The notes under the pieces: generated by a model
Databases searched by the model: none
Told to the model about the DNA's origin: nothing
What the model saw: only the letters and a program-made list of their open reading frames with translations
Part shown: piece by piece, positions 6,926 through 15,400 of the stretch
Numbering within the stretch: position 1 is the first letter of the stretch
Layout of the letters: every line of letters begins with the position of its first letter
Position numbers and translations under genes: made by a program
From: Bacteroidales bacterium UBA1756
GTDB lineage: Bacteria; Bacteroidota; Bacteroidia; Bacteroidales; WCHB1-69
DNA: 26,328 nt
Direction: 5' to 3'
Assembly: GCA_002314795.1 (NCBI GenBank)
Contig: DCHI01000030.1
Span: forward strand, 1-26,328

Positions 6926-8212
6926 TTATCGTGCCATCAGAGATTCGATTTCTTCAATTTCAACGGGCATATCGGCCATCAGATTGATGGGTTTGTCGGC
7001 AACGACGACATCGGTTTCAATGCGGACACCGATTCCTTCTTCTGCAACGTAGATCCCTGGTTCACAACTCAGTACCATTCCTGGTTGGAAGGTCCAATCT
7101 CGTTGTCCGACATCGTGGACATCCAGCCCGATGAAGTGCGAAGTGTTGTGCATATAGTATTTTTTGAAGAGAGGATGTGCGGGGTCTTGTTTGTCAATGT
7201 CTTCTTTTTTCAAGAGTCCTAACCGTACTAATTCTTCATTCATTCTTTGGAAAACGAAGTCGTTGATTTTGTGAATGTTCATTCCGGGAGTGAAAAGAGG
7301 AATGGTCTCTTTGAAGATGGAAAGGACGCTGCTGTAAATCTCTTTTTGGCGGGGAGAAAATTTGCCGTTGACCGGAACGGTGCGGGTGGCATCGCCGGCG
7401 TAGTTGGCGTATTCGGCGCCGAAGTCCATCAAAAGGAGGTCGCCGTCTTTCATCACTTTGTCATTTTTGATGTAATGCAGGATGCAGGTGTCCTGGCCGG
7501 CGGCGACGATGGGGGCAAAGGAGTGTCCCGTGGCTCCGTTGCGAAGCATTTCGTATGCTAATTCCGCCTCAATTTCATATTCGTACTTTCCTGGTTTGAT
7601 GGCTGTTAGTGCACGCCCGAAAGCTTTTGTCGTAATGTCGCACGCCCGTTTCAACGCCGTCAGTTCCTCCGTGGATTTCACCGCTCGCATCGGATAGAGA
7701 ATGGGAGCGAGCCGACGGTAGGTATGCAGCGGGTACTCCTCGATCAGCTGTTTGGCAAATCGGTGCTCGCGGGTGATGGGCTCCCAGCGCATACGCGGAT
7801 TCTCAGGAAGGTGAAGATAGACGTTCTGTACATTGCACATCAGGTTCTGTAGCGTGTCCTGAAAATCATCGGTAAACATAACCGTCTGAATACCAGAAAG
7901 CTGTGATGCTTGTTCTTTGGAAAAACGGTGTCCGAACCAGACAATCATTTCCGGACTCGGATTCTTGATGAACAGAATTTCACGGTACTCTTTTACCGGA
8001 TGCCACGGGGCTATCGTCAGATAGGTTTCCTCTTGGTCGATACCGGTGAGGTACAGCATTTCCGAGTTCTGACGAAACGGCATCGTCGTGTCACCGCAAC
8101 GCGGAAATTCGCTGTTCGAGGTTAAAATGACGAGAGAATTTTCTTCGATTTCCCCGACTAATTTTTTTCTATTATCAATATAAAATTGCTGATTTAATGG
8201 TTGATATCTCAT
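6926..8212 (-). CDS. pepP: Xaa-Pro aminopeptidase (M24B, PepP-like)
   Basis: This dimetal peptidase would release N-terminal residues that precede proline, acting in cytoplasmic peptide turnover. The 428-residue product has an N-terminal aminopeptidase-P domain (about 5-140) and a C-terminal pita-bread domain (about 175-425). The five expected metal ligands can be placed at Asp263 and Asp274 (MDFGAEY, AGDATRTV), His359 (NTSHFIGLDVHD), Glu384 (SCEPGIYV) and Glu399 (VRIETDV). No signal peptide is evident. It lies directly upstream of phoH with a 6-bp gap. The 59 bp before its start carry no clear promoter match. Confidence 0.95.
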   Translation of the reverse strand: MRYQPLNQQFYIDNRKKLVGEIEENSLVILTSNSEFPRCGDTTMPFRQNSEMLYLTGIDQEETYLTIAPWHPVKEYREILFIKNPSPEMIVWFGHRFSKEQASQLSGIQTVMFTDDFQDTLQNLMCNVQNVYLHLPENPRMRWEPITREHRFAKQLIEEYPLHTYRRLAPILYPMRAVKSTEELTALKRACDITTKAFGRALTAIKPGKYEYEIEAELAYEMLRNGATGHSFAPIVAAGQDTCILHYIKNDKVMKDGDLLLMDFGAEYANYAGDATRTVPVNGKFSPRQKEIYSSVLSIFKETIPLFTPGMNIHKINDFVFQRMNEELVRLGLLKKEDIDKQDPAHPLFKKYYMHNTSHFIGLDVHDVGQRDWTFQPGMVLSCEPGIYVAEEGIGVRIETDVVVADKPINLMADMPVEIEEIESLMAR

Positions 8213-8271
8213 TGTTCTGTAATTTGTAATCTGTGAATGTTGCGTTGTCGTAGTAGCAACTATTTATTAAG

Positions 8272-8622
8272 CTATAAATGAATGATAATTTGTTCGTCAG
8301 GATGAAGTTTTATCCAAATGGCAGCGATAATAGCCAATATTGCAAAGAAAATGACCAATGTAAAAATGACATAAAAAATCACCAATCTCCGAATAGATTT
8401 CACTTTGCGGAGAAGTATCGGAAAATTTTCTTCCATTGTGCGTGGCTTTTTGGGTGGACAGTACTGGCAGATTTCCTCGTATTCTTCGTCAGTCACGTTG
8501 ATGGGCGTTTTGTCGTCCTCAGTCAGTCCAAGTTTTTTAAGGTGTTGATTTCTCGCTTCTAATTTTTCTTTTTCTTTGATTTCCTTCTGTGCGGTTAAAA
8601 AATCACTTAATTTTTCGTTCAT
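8272..8622 (-). CDS. Hypothetical single-pass membrane protein
   Basis: This 116-residue protein of unrecognised family has a highly charged, probably helical or coiled-coil N-terminus (about residues 8-32, rich in Lys/Glu/Gln). A middle segment with DEEYEEICQYCPPKKP follows, and then one long hydrophobic helix (about 80-106). The tail is about 10 residues. The basic residues before the helix (RKVKSIRRL) suggest the N-terminal part is cytoplasmic. It lies 39 bp downstream of the AAA-ATPase and 59 bp upstream of pepP on the same strand. The Cys pair in YCPP is isolated and does not make a recognisable metal site. No function can be assigned. Confidence 0.7.
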   Translation of the reverse strand: MNEKLSDFLTAQKEIKEKEKLEARNQHLKKLGLTEDDKTPINVTDEEYEEICQYCPPKKPRTMEENFPILLRKVKSIRRLVIFYVIFTLVIFFAILAIIAAIWIKLHPDEQIIIHL

Positions 8623-8661
8623 AATGATATAAAAATGTAAAGTGTGAGGCCGTTTTGTAAA

Positions 8662-10224
8662 CTATTGATTGATAATTGTTTTCCACTCGTCAAGCTGGTG
8701 TGTTGTGCTGTTGAAGTTGGCACCGATTTTTACAATCTGGCGAGGGTCGGTTAAGTAACGATCAGCGTAATTTTTTTCCTCAATTTGGGCAAGGGCATCT
8801 TTTACCGACTTATCTAATTTAAATTCAAAGATATAAATAAAGTCATCGCATTCTATTACGGCATCAATACTTCCGTTGGACGTGTGAACTTCAGTATGGA
8901 CGATGGCGCCCACCAAAGAAAAAACTAAGTAAAAAATCGTTTGAAAATATTTCTCTTTCAATTCTTTATCGAAGAGTGTGTAGTCCATAGCGGCAATCAT
9001 TGCCTTGAAACGTGTCATAAAGTTTTCCACGTTGCCATCTTCAATGTCATTCATAAAGCCATCAATACAGAAAGCATTTTTGGTGATGGGCGGAATGTAG
9101 GAGGGGGCAATGAATTTGAGAAATCCATTTTTTACTTCGGCGTTCGGATATCCCAATGTGTAGTTCCCGCGTCGTTCGTTGTATCCCTTAATCGTCAGAT
9201 AACCAGTTTGATAGATAACGGGAATGGGGCTGTCAACCTCTGCACGGTAGTTGCTGATGTCGTTGGCATCCATACGCACTCCTTCTAAATCGGTAATATC
9301 GTAGTGCGACTGTTTTAGCAATTCCATCAGGAAAGTCGGCGTTCCTGTCTGAAACCAGTAGTCTCGAAGTTCCAGATTATAGAATACGTTCAGAATACTG
9401 AAAGGATTGTAAACTCCTAATAGATTGTTACTAAAGTGATAACCATCGTAACGAAGTCGCAATATTTCCAGCATTTTAGCGCAGGTCACATTTTCTTTAT
9501 CAGCTAAAAGTTGAATGTCTTCTTGAAAATATTTTTTTAACTCATCATCAGTAATTCCGCATAGAGAATCGTAGTATCGTGACATACTGATGTCTTGCAA
9601 CTGGTTCAAATCGCTGAATATGCTGATTTTAGAGAATTTGGTGACGCCAGTAAGCAGTACAAATTTGAGATATTCATCGGAGGATTTCAATACTCCGTAA
9701 AATGCTTTGAGAATATCACGAAATTGGTCTCCAAGTTTTTCATTCATAATGGTTTGTAATAGTGGCTTATCGTATTCATCCACTAAAACAACCACCTGCT
9801 TTCCCGTTTTTTTGCAGGCCCGCTTGATAATGCCGGCAAAACGATCAGACAATGACACTTCTTCTTTTCGTTGTCCGTACAAGCATTCCCATTCCACTAA
9901 AAAAAGATTCAGTTTATTGGTCAACACCTCTACGGAATCAAAATTGGCGGCATTGAAGTCAATCCGAAAAACTGGGTGCTCTTCCCATTCTGTTTCCAAC
10001 TCATCAATAGCAAGTCCTTTGAAAAGTTCTTTCTTTCCTAAAAAATATGCTTCCAAAGTACTAATTAGTAATGATTTGCCGAATCGGCGCGGACGACTGA
10101 GAAAATATGCTTTCCCTTCGCTTACCAACTTATAGACCAAAGAAGTTTTATCTACATAGGCATAGCCGTCCTTGATGATTCTTTCAAAAGTTTGGATGCC
10201 AATGGGAAATTTTTTACGTGCCAT
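8662..10224 (-). CDS. AAA-ATPase-like protein with C-terminal PD-(D/E)XK nuclease-like domain
   Basis: The 520-residue product belongs to the family often annotated as AAA-ATPase_like plus PDDEXK_9 (formerly DUF1703), found in many copies in Bacteroidota and anaerobes. It begins with the family signature FPIGIQTFERIIKDGYAYVDKT in shortened form (residues 6-27). An unusual P-loop follows, SRPRRFGKSLL (43-53), with arginines where most P-loops have small residues, then a Walker B-like VVVLVDEYDKP (144-154). Near the C-terminus, Asp454, Glu467-x-Lys469 and Gln481 fit a PD-(D/E)XK active site. It has its own -7 box 21 bp upstream. The sequence looks more AT-rich than its neighbours. The function of the family is not established; defence or mobile-element links have been suggested but nothing here proves one. 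Confidence 0.9.
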   Translation of the reverse strand: MARKKFPIGIQTFERIIKDGYAYVDKTSLVYKLVSEGKAYFLSRPRRFGKSLLISTLEAYFLGKKELFKGLAIDELETEWEEHPVFRIDFNAANFDSVEVLTNKLNLFLVEWECLYGQRKEEVSLSDRFAGIIKRACKKTGKQVVVLVDEYDKPLLQTIMNEKLGDQFRDILKAFYGVLKSSDEYLKFVLLTGVTKFSKISIFSDLNQLQDISMSRYYDSLCGITDDELKKYFQEDIQLLADKENVTCAKMLEILRLRYDGYHFSNNLLGVYNPFSILNVFYNLELRDYWFQTGTPTFLMELLKQSHYDITDLEGVRMDANDISNYRAEVDSPIPVIYQTGYLTIKGYNERRGNYTLGYPNAEVKNGFLKFIAPSYIPPITKNAFCIDGFMNDIEDGNVENFMTRFKAMIAAMDYTLFDKELKEKYFQTIFYLVFSLVGAIVHTEVHTSNGSIDAVIECDDFIYIFEFKLDKSVKDALAQIEEKNYADRYLTDPRQIVKIGANFNSTTHQLDEWKTIINQ

Positions 10225-10244
10225 AAGGTCGGATTAAAACCGCG

Positions 10245-10252
10245 GCAAAGGT
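10245..10252 (-). promoter_or_regulatory. Promoter -7 box for the AAA-ATPase gene
   Basis: The minus strand reads TACCTTTG, an exact and typical Bacteroidota -7 element, 21 bp before the ATG at 10224, giving a very short 5' leader. No -33 TTG is obvious. It faces away from the rightward -7 box at 10303, making this a divergent promoter region. Confidence 0.6.
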
Positions 10253-10302
10253 ACGTTTATTTTGCGAATGATGAAGGCACTCCGATGTCTCAAAATTTAT
10301 TG

Positions 10303-10310
10303 TATTTTTG
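10303..10310 (+). promoter_or_regulatory. Promoter -7 box for the C10 protease gene
   Basis: TATTTTTG matches TAnnTTTG, 43 bp before the ATG at 10353. The -33 position has no clear TTG. The same TTG could be taken as a start in an extended reading frame, but that would add 15 residues ahead of a normal signal peptide, so a promoter role is preferred. Confidence 0.5.
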
Positions 10311-10352
10311 CCCGTTTTTTTATTAAGAAAATCAATAACAAAATTTATTTAT

Positions 10353-12461
10353 ATGAAAAAAATCATTTTACTATTTGTTGCCCTGTGTGCTTTCGGAACC
10401 CTTATGGCTACTCCGGTAACGAAAGAGCAGGCAGCCGTCGTTTGCAGCAACTTCCTCTCTCAAAAATTGGCTGAGGGCAAAATCTCCCAAACGGATTTTT
10501 ACTATTTCAAAACCGAATATTGCGGAAATGTTCCCGCTTACTATGTTTTTAAAATGAAAGATGTCGGTTTTGTCACGATTGCCGCCTCCGATCATTTTGA
10601 GCCGGTTGTCAGTTACTCTTTTGAAAGTGACTATCTTCCGAATCCTTCTTCCACTTTTCTGATGGATGCTTACGCTCACTGGATTGCTGAGTGTGAAAAG
10701 GAAAACCTCTCTTACCCGGGGGCAAAAGCAACGTGGAACCGCTACCTTTCAGACGAATTTCACGCCGAACCTTCCCGCAACCCCTCTGTCACTCCTCTTG
10801 TAACAACCAAGTGGAATCAGGATAACTATTTCAACACATTGTGCCCGTGGGATGCGCAAGGCCCGGACCAACACGTCTTTACTGGTTGCGTTGCAACGGC
10901 GATGGCTCAAGTGATGAACTACCACGGACATCCCTATCGTGGACTGTTGGGAACTTCCTACGAGCCCAGTCCTTACGGACGACTCACCGTCTTTTTCCGT
11001 GACTACACCTATAATTACTCAGCCAATCCGAATCTTCCGACTTCTTATTCCAATGAAATGGCCAAGTTGATTTACCATTGCGGCGTTTCTGTGCAAATGG
11101 GTTATACTCCGGTTGGTTCCGGAGCCAATAGTGTGGATGCGATGACCGCGTTGAAGCGTTTTTTCAAGTATGATAGTGCTTGGATTTGCCCTCGTGCTCT
11201 GTATGATGGAATTGACGAATGGCGTTCTGCTCTGAAATCGGAATTGAATCGTCGGAGACCGCTCTATTATTCTGCTAACAGTGGACAAGGTGGGCACGCT
11301 TTCATTTTGGATGGTTATGATGAAGATGGCAAGTTCCATATCAACTGGGGCTGGGGCGGTTATTCTGATGGCTACTATGCTGTTGTTGACAATTATGTGC
11401 AGGATCAGGAAGAGAATCCGGGCCATTTGATGAGTTTTATTCTTGATGCCGATTGTGGGCGTGCCGTGTTCCCTTTGACGGATGCCCCGGGCGTTTGTCT
11501 CGGACATCAGCGCAATACGGCTTCGTCCGGCACCATTCGTTCCGGCGAACCGACGAAACTGTATGCTGCCAATTCCGATTGCTCTTGGATGTTGGCCGCG
11601 CCGGAGGCCTCCCGCTATACGCTGACTTTCGACCGTCTTGAAACGGAAGAGAATGTTGACATTGTCACCATCTACAATGGCCCCACTGTTGAGTCTGGCG
11701 TGGCCGGTACCTTTAGTGGAAATACGGTTCCGACAACCCCTATCTCCATTACCGCGGATAGTGTTTTGGTGACATTCACGTCCAACGAAGAAAATCAGTT
11801 CCACGGTTTCCAAATCAGTTATTCAGCGGTGACGGCTTCCCAGTATTGTGCCGCAACGGACGTCATCAGTACGGAAGGTTCGGTTACGATAACCGACGGC
11901 AGTGGTGACAATCCATATCGTAACAATTCGATTTGTACGTGGAATATCAATCCGACGGGAATGCACCATTGCTATTTCAGTTTCCCGCAGTTGGAACTCG
12001 GTGAAGGTGACTTTATCGAAATTTATAATGCGACGACAACACCGAACACGTTGTTGTATCGTTTTGATAATCGGAATTATCCGCAACAAGATGTCATCAA
12101 TTGCGTTTATGGAAAGTTGAAAGTCCGTTTCGTGGCCGACAACTGGGATACTGGAAACGGTTTCACGATGACGGTTCAGCCGGTGACGGCGGTGAACGAT
12201 TTTTCTGGTGTGGGTGACTTGAGAGTTTATCCGAATCCGGCTTCCGACCAGCTTCGTATCAGTTTTATGTCGGAAGATATTGCTCAAGCACGTTGCCAGA
12301 TTTTGGATATGAGCGGACGGCTTTTGTATGACGAGCTGTTGGCGTGTGACGGGGGCATCGTCGAAAATTCGGTCAACGTTTCCAATTTCGCCAACGGAAT
12401 CTATTTCCTCCGCATTCAAACCGAAAAAGGAACCACGATTGAAAAATTTGTGAAAGAGTAA
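10353..12461 (+). CDS. Secreted C10 (streptopain-like) cysteine protease with two CUB-like domains and T9SS type A sorting domain
   Basis: The 702-residue preproprotein would be exported by Sec and then by the T9SS to the cell surface. It has a signal peptide (1-19) and a propeptide of the Spi/I69 kind (about 22-95). The C10 catalytic domain (about 140-365) has nucleophile Cys179 in TGCVATAMAQVMNYHG, His315 in GGHAFILDGYD, and FHINWGWGG at 328-336. Two CUB-like modules follow: 382-491 (GTIRSGEP, DCSWML, TFSGN, HGFQISY) and 499-609 (STEGSVTITDG, SICTWNI, GFTMTV). Residues 624-702 form the type A sorting domain, beginning VYPNPASDQL and ending KFVKE. The ATG at 10353 is chosen because the signal peptide starts there and AT-rich leader precedes it. 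It sits 37 bp upstream of the giant surface-protein gene and may be co-transcribed with it. Confidence 0.95.
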   Translation: MKKIILLFVALCAFGTLMATPVTKEQAAVVCSNFLSQKLAEGKISQTDFYYFKTEYCGNVPAYYVFKMKDVGFVTIAASDHFEPVVSYSFESDYLPNPSSTFLMDAYAHWIAECEKENLSYPGAKATWNRYLSDEFHAEPSRNPSVTPLVTTKWNQDNYFNTLCPWDAQGPDQHVFTGCVATAMAQVMNYHGHPYRGLLGTSYEPSPYGRLTVFFRDYTYNYSANPNLPTSYSNEMAKLIYHCGVSVQMGYTPVGSGANSVDAMTALKRFFKYDSAWICPRALYDGIDEWRSALKSELNRRRPLYYSANSGQGGHAFILDGYDEDGKFHINWGWGGYSDGYYAVVDNYVQDQEENPGHLMSFILDADCGRAVFPLTDAPGVCLGHQRNTASSGTIRSGEPTKLYAANSDCSWMLAAPEASRYTLTFDRLETEENVDIVTIYNGPTVESGVAGTFSGNTVPTTPISITADSVLVTFTSNEENQFHGFQISYSAVTASQYCAATDVISTEGSVTITDGSGDNPYRNNSICTWNINPTGMHHCYFSFPQLELGEGDFIEIYNATTTPNTLLYRFDNRNYPQQDVINCVYGKLKVRFVADNWDTGNGFTMTVQPVTAVNDFSGVGDLRVYPNPASDQLRISFMSEDIAQARCQILDMSGRLLYDELLACDGGIVENSVNVSNFANGIYFLRIQTEKGTTIEKFVKE

Positions 12462-12498
12462 AAGAGGTAAGGAGATTGTCTTTTAATCTTTTAATAAA

Positions 12499-15400
12499 AT
12501 GAAACCATACACGGAATTTCGAATTTTTCTCCTTGCCTTGTTTCTTCTTTTAGTGGGAGAAAGTCGTGTGATGGCACACCACCGAGATTCCGTTACGGTG
12601 CGGCACGTTGAGTTCGTGCAGAACAATCGCCAGTGGGACGACCGTGTCCTGTTCAAGGCGACTCTTCACGGCGGTGCGTTTTTTGCAGAACGCGACGGTT
12701 TCACGTTTGCCGTTTTGCATCCGGAACAACTGAAAGCGTTCTATGCTGCCAAGTTCGACCCGTCGCACGCCACGTCCGACGGGATCATTGATGCCGCCGC
12801 TTACAAGGTGAAGTTTGTTGATGCCAATCCGCAGGTGCAAGTTCACGGGGACGAAGCCGCTGCGTGTTACCATAATTATTATATAGGTAATGACCGTACG
12901 AGGTGGGCGGCGAATGTTCCTGTTTTTCACGAAGTTTTTTATGAAGAATTGTATGATGGCGTGGATTTGCTTCTTTCGCAGGAAGACGCTCACCTGAAAT
13001 ATGAGTTCCATATTGCTCCGGGCTCCTCGCCGTCACTAATCCGGTTGGATTACGATGGTATCCAGAATCTTTTTATTTCGAAAGGAAATCTGATTATTAC
13101 AACTTCTGTTATGCAAATTGCTGAATTGAAGCCGTTTGCATATCAAATAGATGATAAGGGTCTCCAAAAAGAGGTTCCGTGTCACTATAAAGTCAACCGG
13201 AGACAGTTGACGTTTGAAGTGGGAAATTATGATACCACGCGGCCATTGATTATTGACCCCGTCCTCATTTTTTCGTCTTACTCCGGCTCAACTGCCGATA
13301 ACTGGGGCTATACCGCAACGTACGACAAACAGGGTAATCTCTATTCGGGTGGCAATGCTTTCGATGTGGGCTATCCGGTAATGGCGGGAAGTTATCAGGT
13401 GAATTTTGCGGGCGGGAGCACCGATATCGCCATATCCAAGTTTGATTCGGGCGGTTCGTATCTCCATTACACCACCTACTTGGGCGGCTCGGGGACGGAG
13501 GTTCCGCACAGTCTTGTCGTCAATGACAATAACGAACTCTATGTTTTTGGAACCACCTCCTCTTTTGACTTTCCCGTCACGCCCGATGCTTTTGATACAA
13601 CGTTCAATGGCGGTCACGGTTACACGTTGACCTCTACGGTTCGTTTTCTGAACGGTTCGGACATTATAATTTCCAAATTCAATGATATGGGGACCGCTTT
13701 GCTGGGCTCTACGTATGTTGGAGGAAGTGCCAACGACGGGTTGAACACGGTTTCCACTTTGCGAAAGAATTATGCCGATGAGGCCCGCGGTGAAATCATC
13801 ATTGATGGCCAGAGTAATGTGTATGTAGCAACGTGTACGCAGTCCGGGAATTTCCCCGTCACTCCGGGGGCTTTCGATACGGCGTATTGTGGCGGCGGCC
13901 AAGATGCCTGTATCATCAAGTTCAACCACAATCTCTCCAATATGATCTGGTGCTCTTTCTTGGGTGGATCGGGTGACGATGCGGCTTACAGTATGGTGTT
14001 GGCTCCGGACAACAGTTTGTATGTATGCGGCGGAACCACTTCTCAAAACCTGCCGACATCGCCCTCCGTGGTGCAACCTTCCTACGGCGGCGGCGACAAC
14101 GACGGCTTTGTGGCCCATATTTCTCCCAATGGAAATCAGTTGCAGCAGATTACTTATTTGGGAAAAACCGGTTATGATCAGGCCTATCTTATAAAAAATG
14201 ACAAACAGGGAAACCCGCATATTTTCGGGCAGACGTATGCGTCTGGAAACGTGTGGGTTACGAATGCAAACTGGTTTGTCTCCAATGGCGGACAGTTTTT
14301 GACGAAATTGACGCCCGACTTGGATTCCATCATTTGGTCCACAGCTTTCGGAACCGGCGCCATTGGCCTGGACATTTCACCGACCGCTCTTTTGGTCGAT
14401 TTGTGTAATAATATATATATGTCAGGGTGGGGGAGTCCGACTATCAACAGTGGTATGGGCGGAACGGCAGGTCTTCCTATTACGGCGGATGCCTTTCAAA
14501 CGACGACCGACAATAACGATTACTATTTCTTATGTATAAGTGACGACGCCTCGCAGTTGGTGTATGCTTCCTACTTCGGCAGCCCGCACGCACGCGAGCA
14601 CGTGGATGGCGGTACCAGCCGTTTCGACAATCACGGACGCATCTATCAGGCGGTTTGCGCGGGCTGTGGCAGCTACGATGATTTCCCCACTACGCAGGGC
14701 GCGTGGTCGCAGACGAACAATAGCACCAATTGCAACATCGGTGTCATCAAGTTTGACTTCAACTTGCCGGCCGTCGTCGCTGATTTCCATATCCCCAACA
14801 CCGTTTGTGCGCCCATCCAGTTGGAAATGCACAACACATCGCAGCGTATCAGCGACTCCACCTCTTTTTTCTGGGATTTTGGTGATGGAACCACTTCTAC
14901 ACAAGAAAATCCGGTGCATTCATACACGCAGTCAGGAACTTACGTCGTTACATTGATTGCTACGGATGCTGGAAGTTGTAATTTTGCGGACACCGCAACT
15001 CGCGAGATGGTCGTCCTTTCCAACTCCAACAGCGTGATGCAACCTGTGGGAATCTGCAATGGCGACTATGTTCAAATCGGGATTCCGCCTTCCGGAAGTT
15101 CGCTCGTGTCTTATTCGTGGCAGCCGGCAACGGATTTGAGCAATCCGTCTATTTCCAATCCGATTGCCTCTCCCTCCGTTCCTACAACCTATTATTTGTT
15201 TGTGACGGATGGCGTTTGCATTGATACCATCACGCAGCTGGTGGATGTAGAGTCTCTTTCCGTCTATGCGGGTGAGGACCGTGTGGTCTGTCGCGGCGAT
15301 TCGGTGGTTTTAACGGCGGAAGTTATTGGCAATGCGGAACGTTATTATTGGTCCACGGATCCGTCGTTTTCATTTTATATCAACACCGATTTTGAAAATC

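Noticed and set aside
8236..8265. Hairpin GTTGC...GCAAC upstream of pepP
   Set aside because: Only five base pairs with a 12-nt loop and no U run in either direction; too weak to call.
10308..10352. Upstream TTG start for the C10 protease
   Set aside because: It would place 15 residues before a normal signal peptide, and this TTG is the end of a better-fitting -7 promoter box.
12479..12494. Direct repeat TCTTTTAA x2 before the giant gene
   Set aside because: Short AT-rich duplication without other signal; no evidence that it is an operator.
13288..14220. A 310-codon leftward frame inside the giant surface-protein gene
   Set aside because: The sense strand shows clear repeat and domain structure; the antisense product is Arg/Ile-rich with no recognisable domain or start context.
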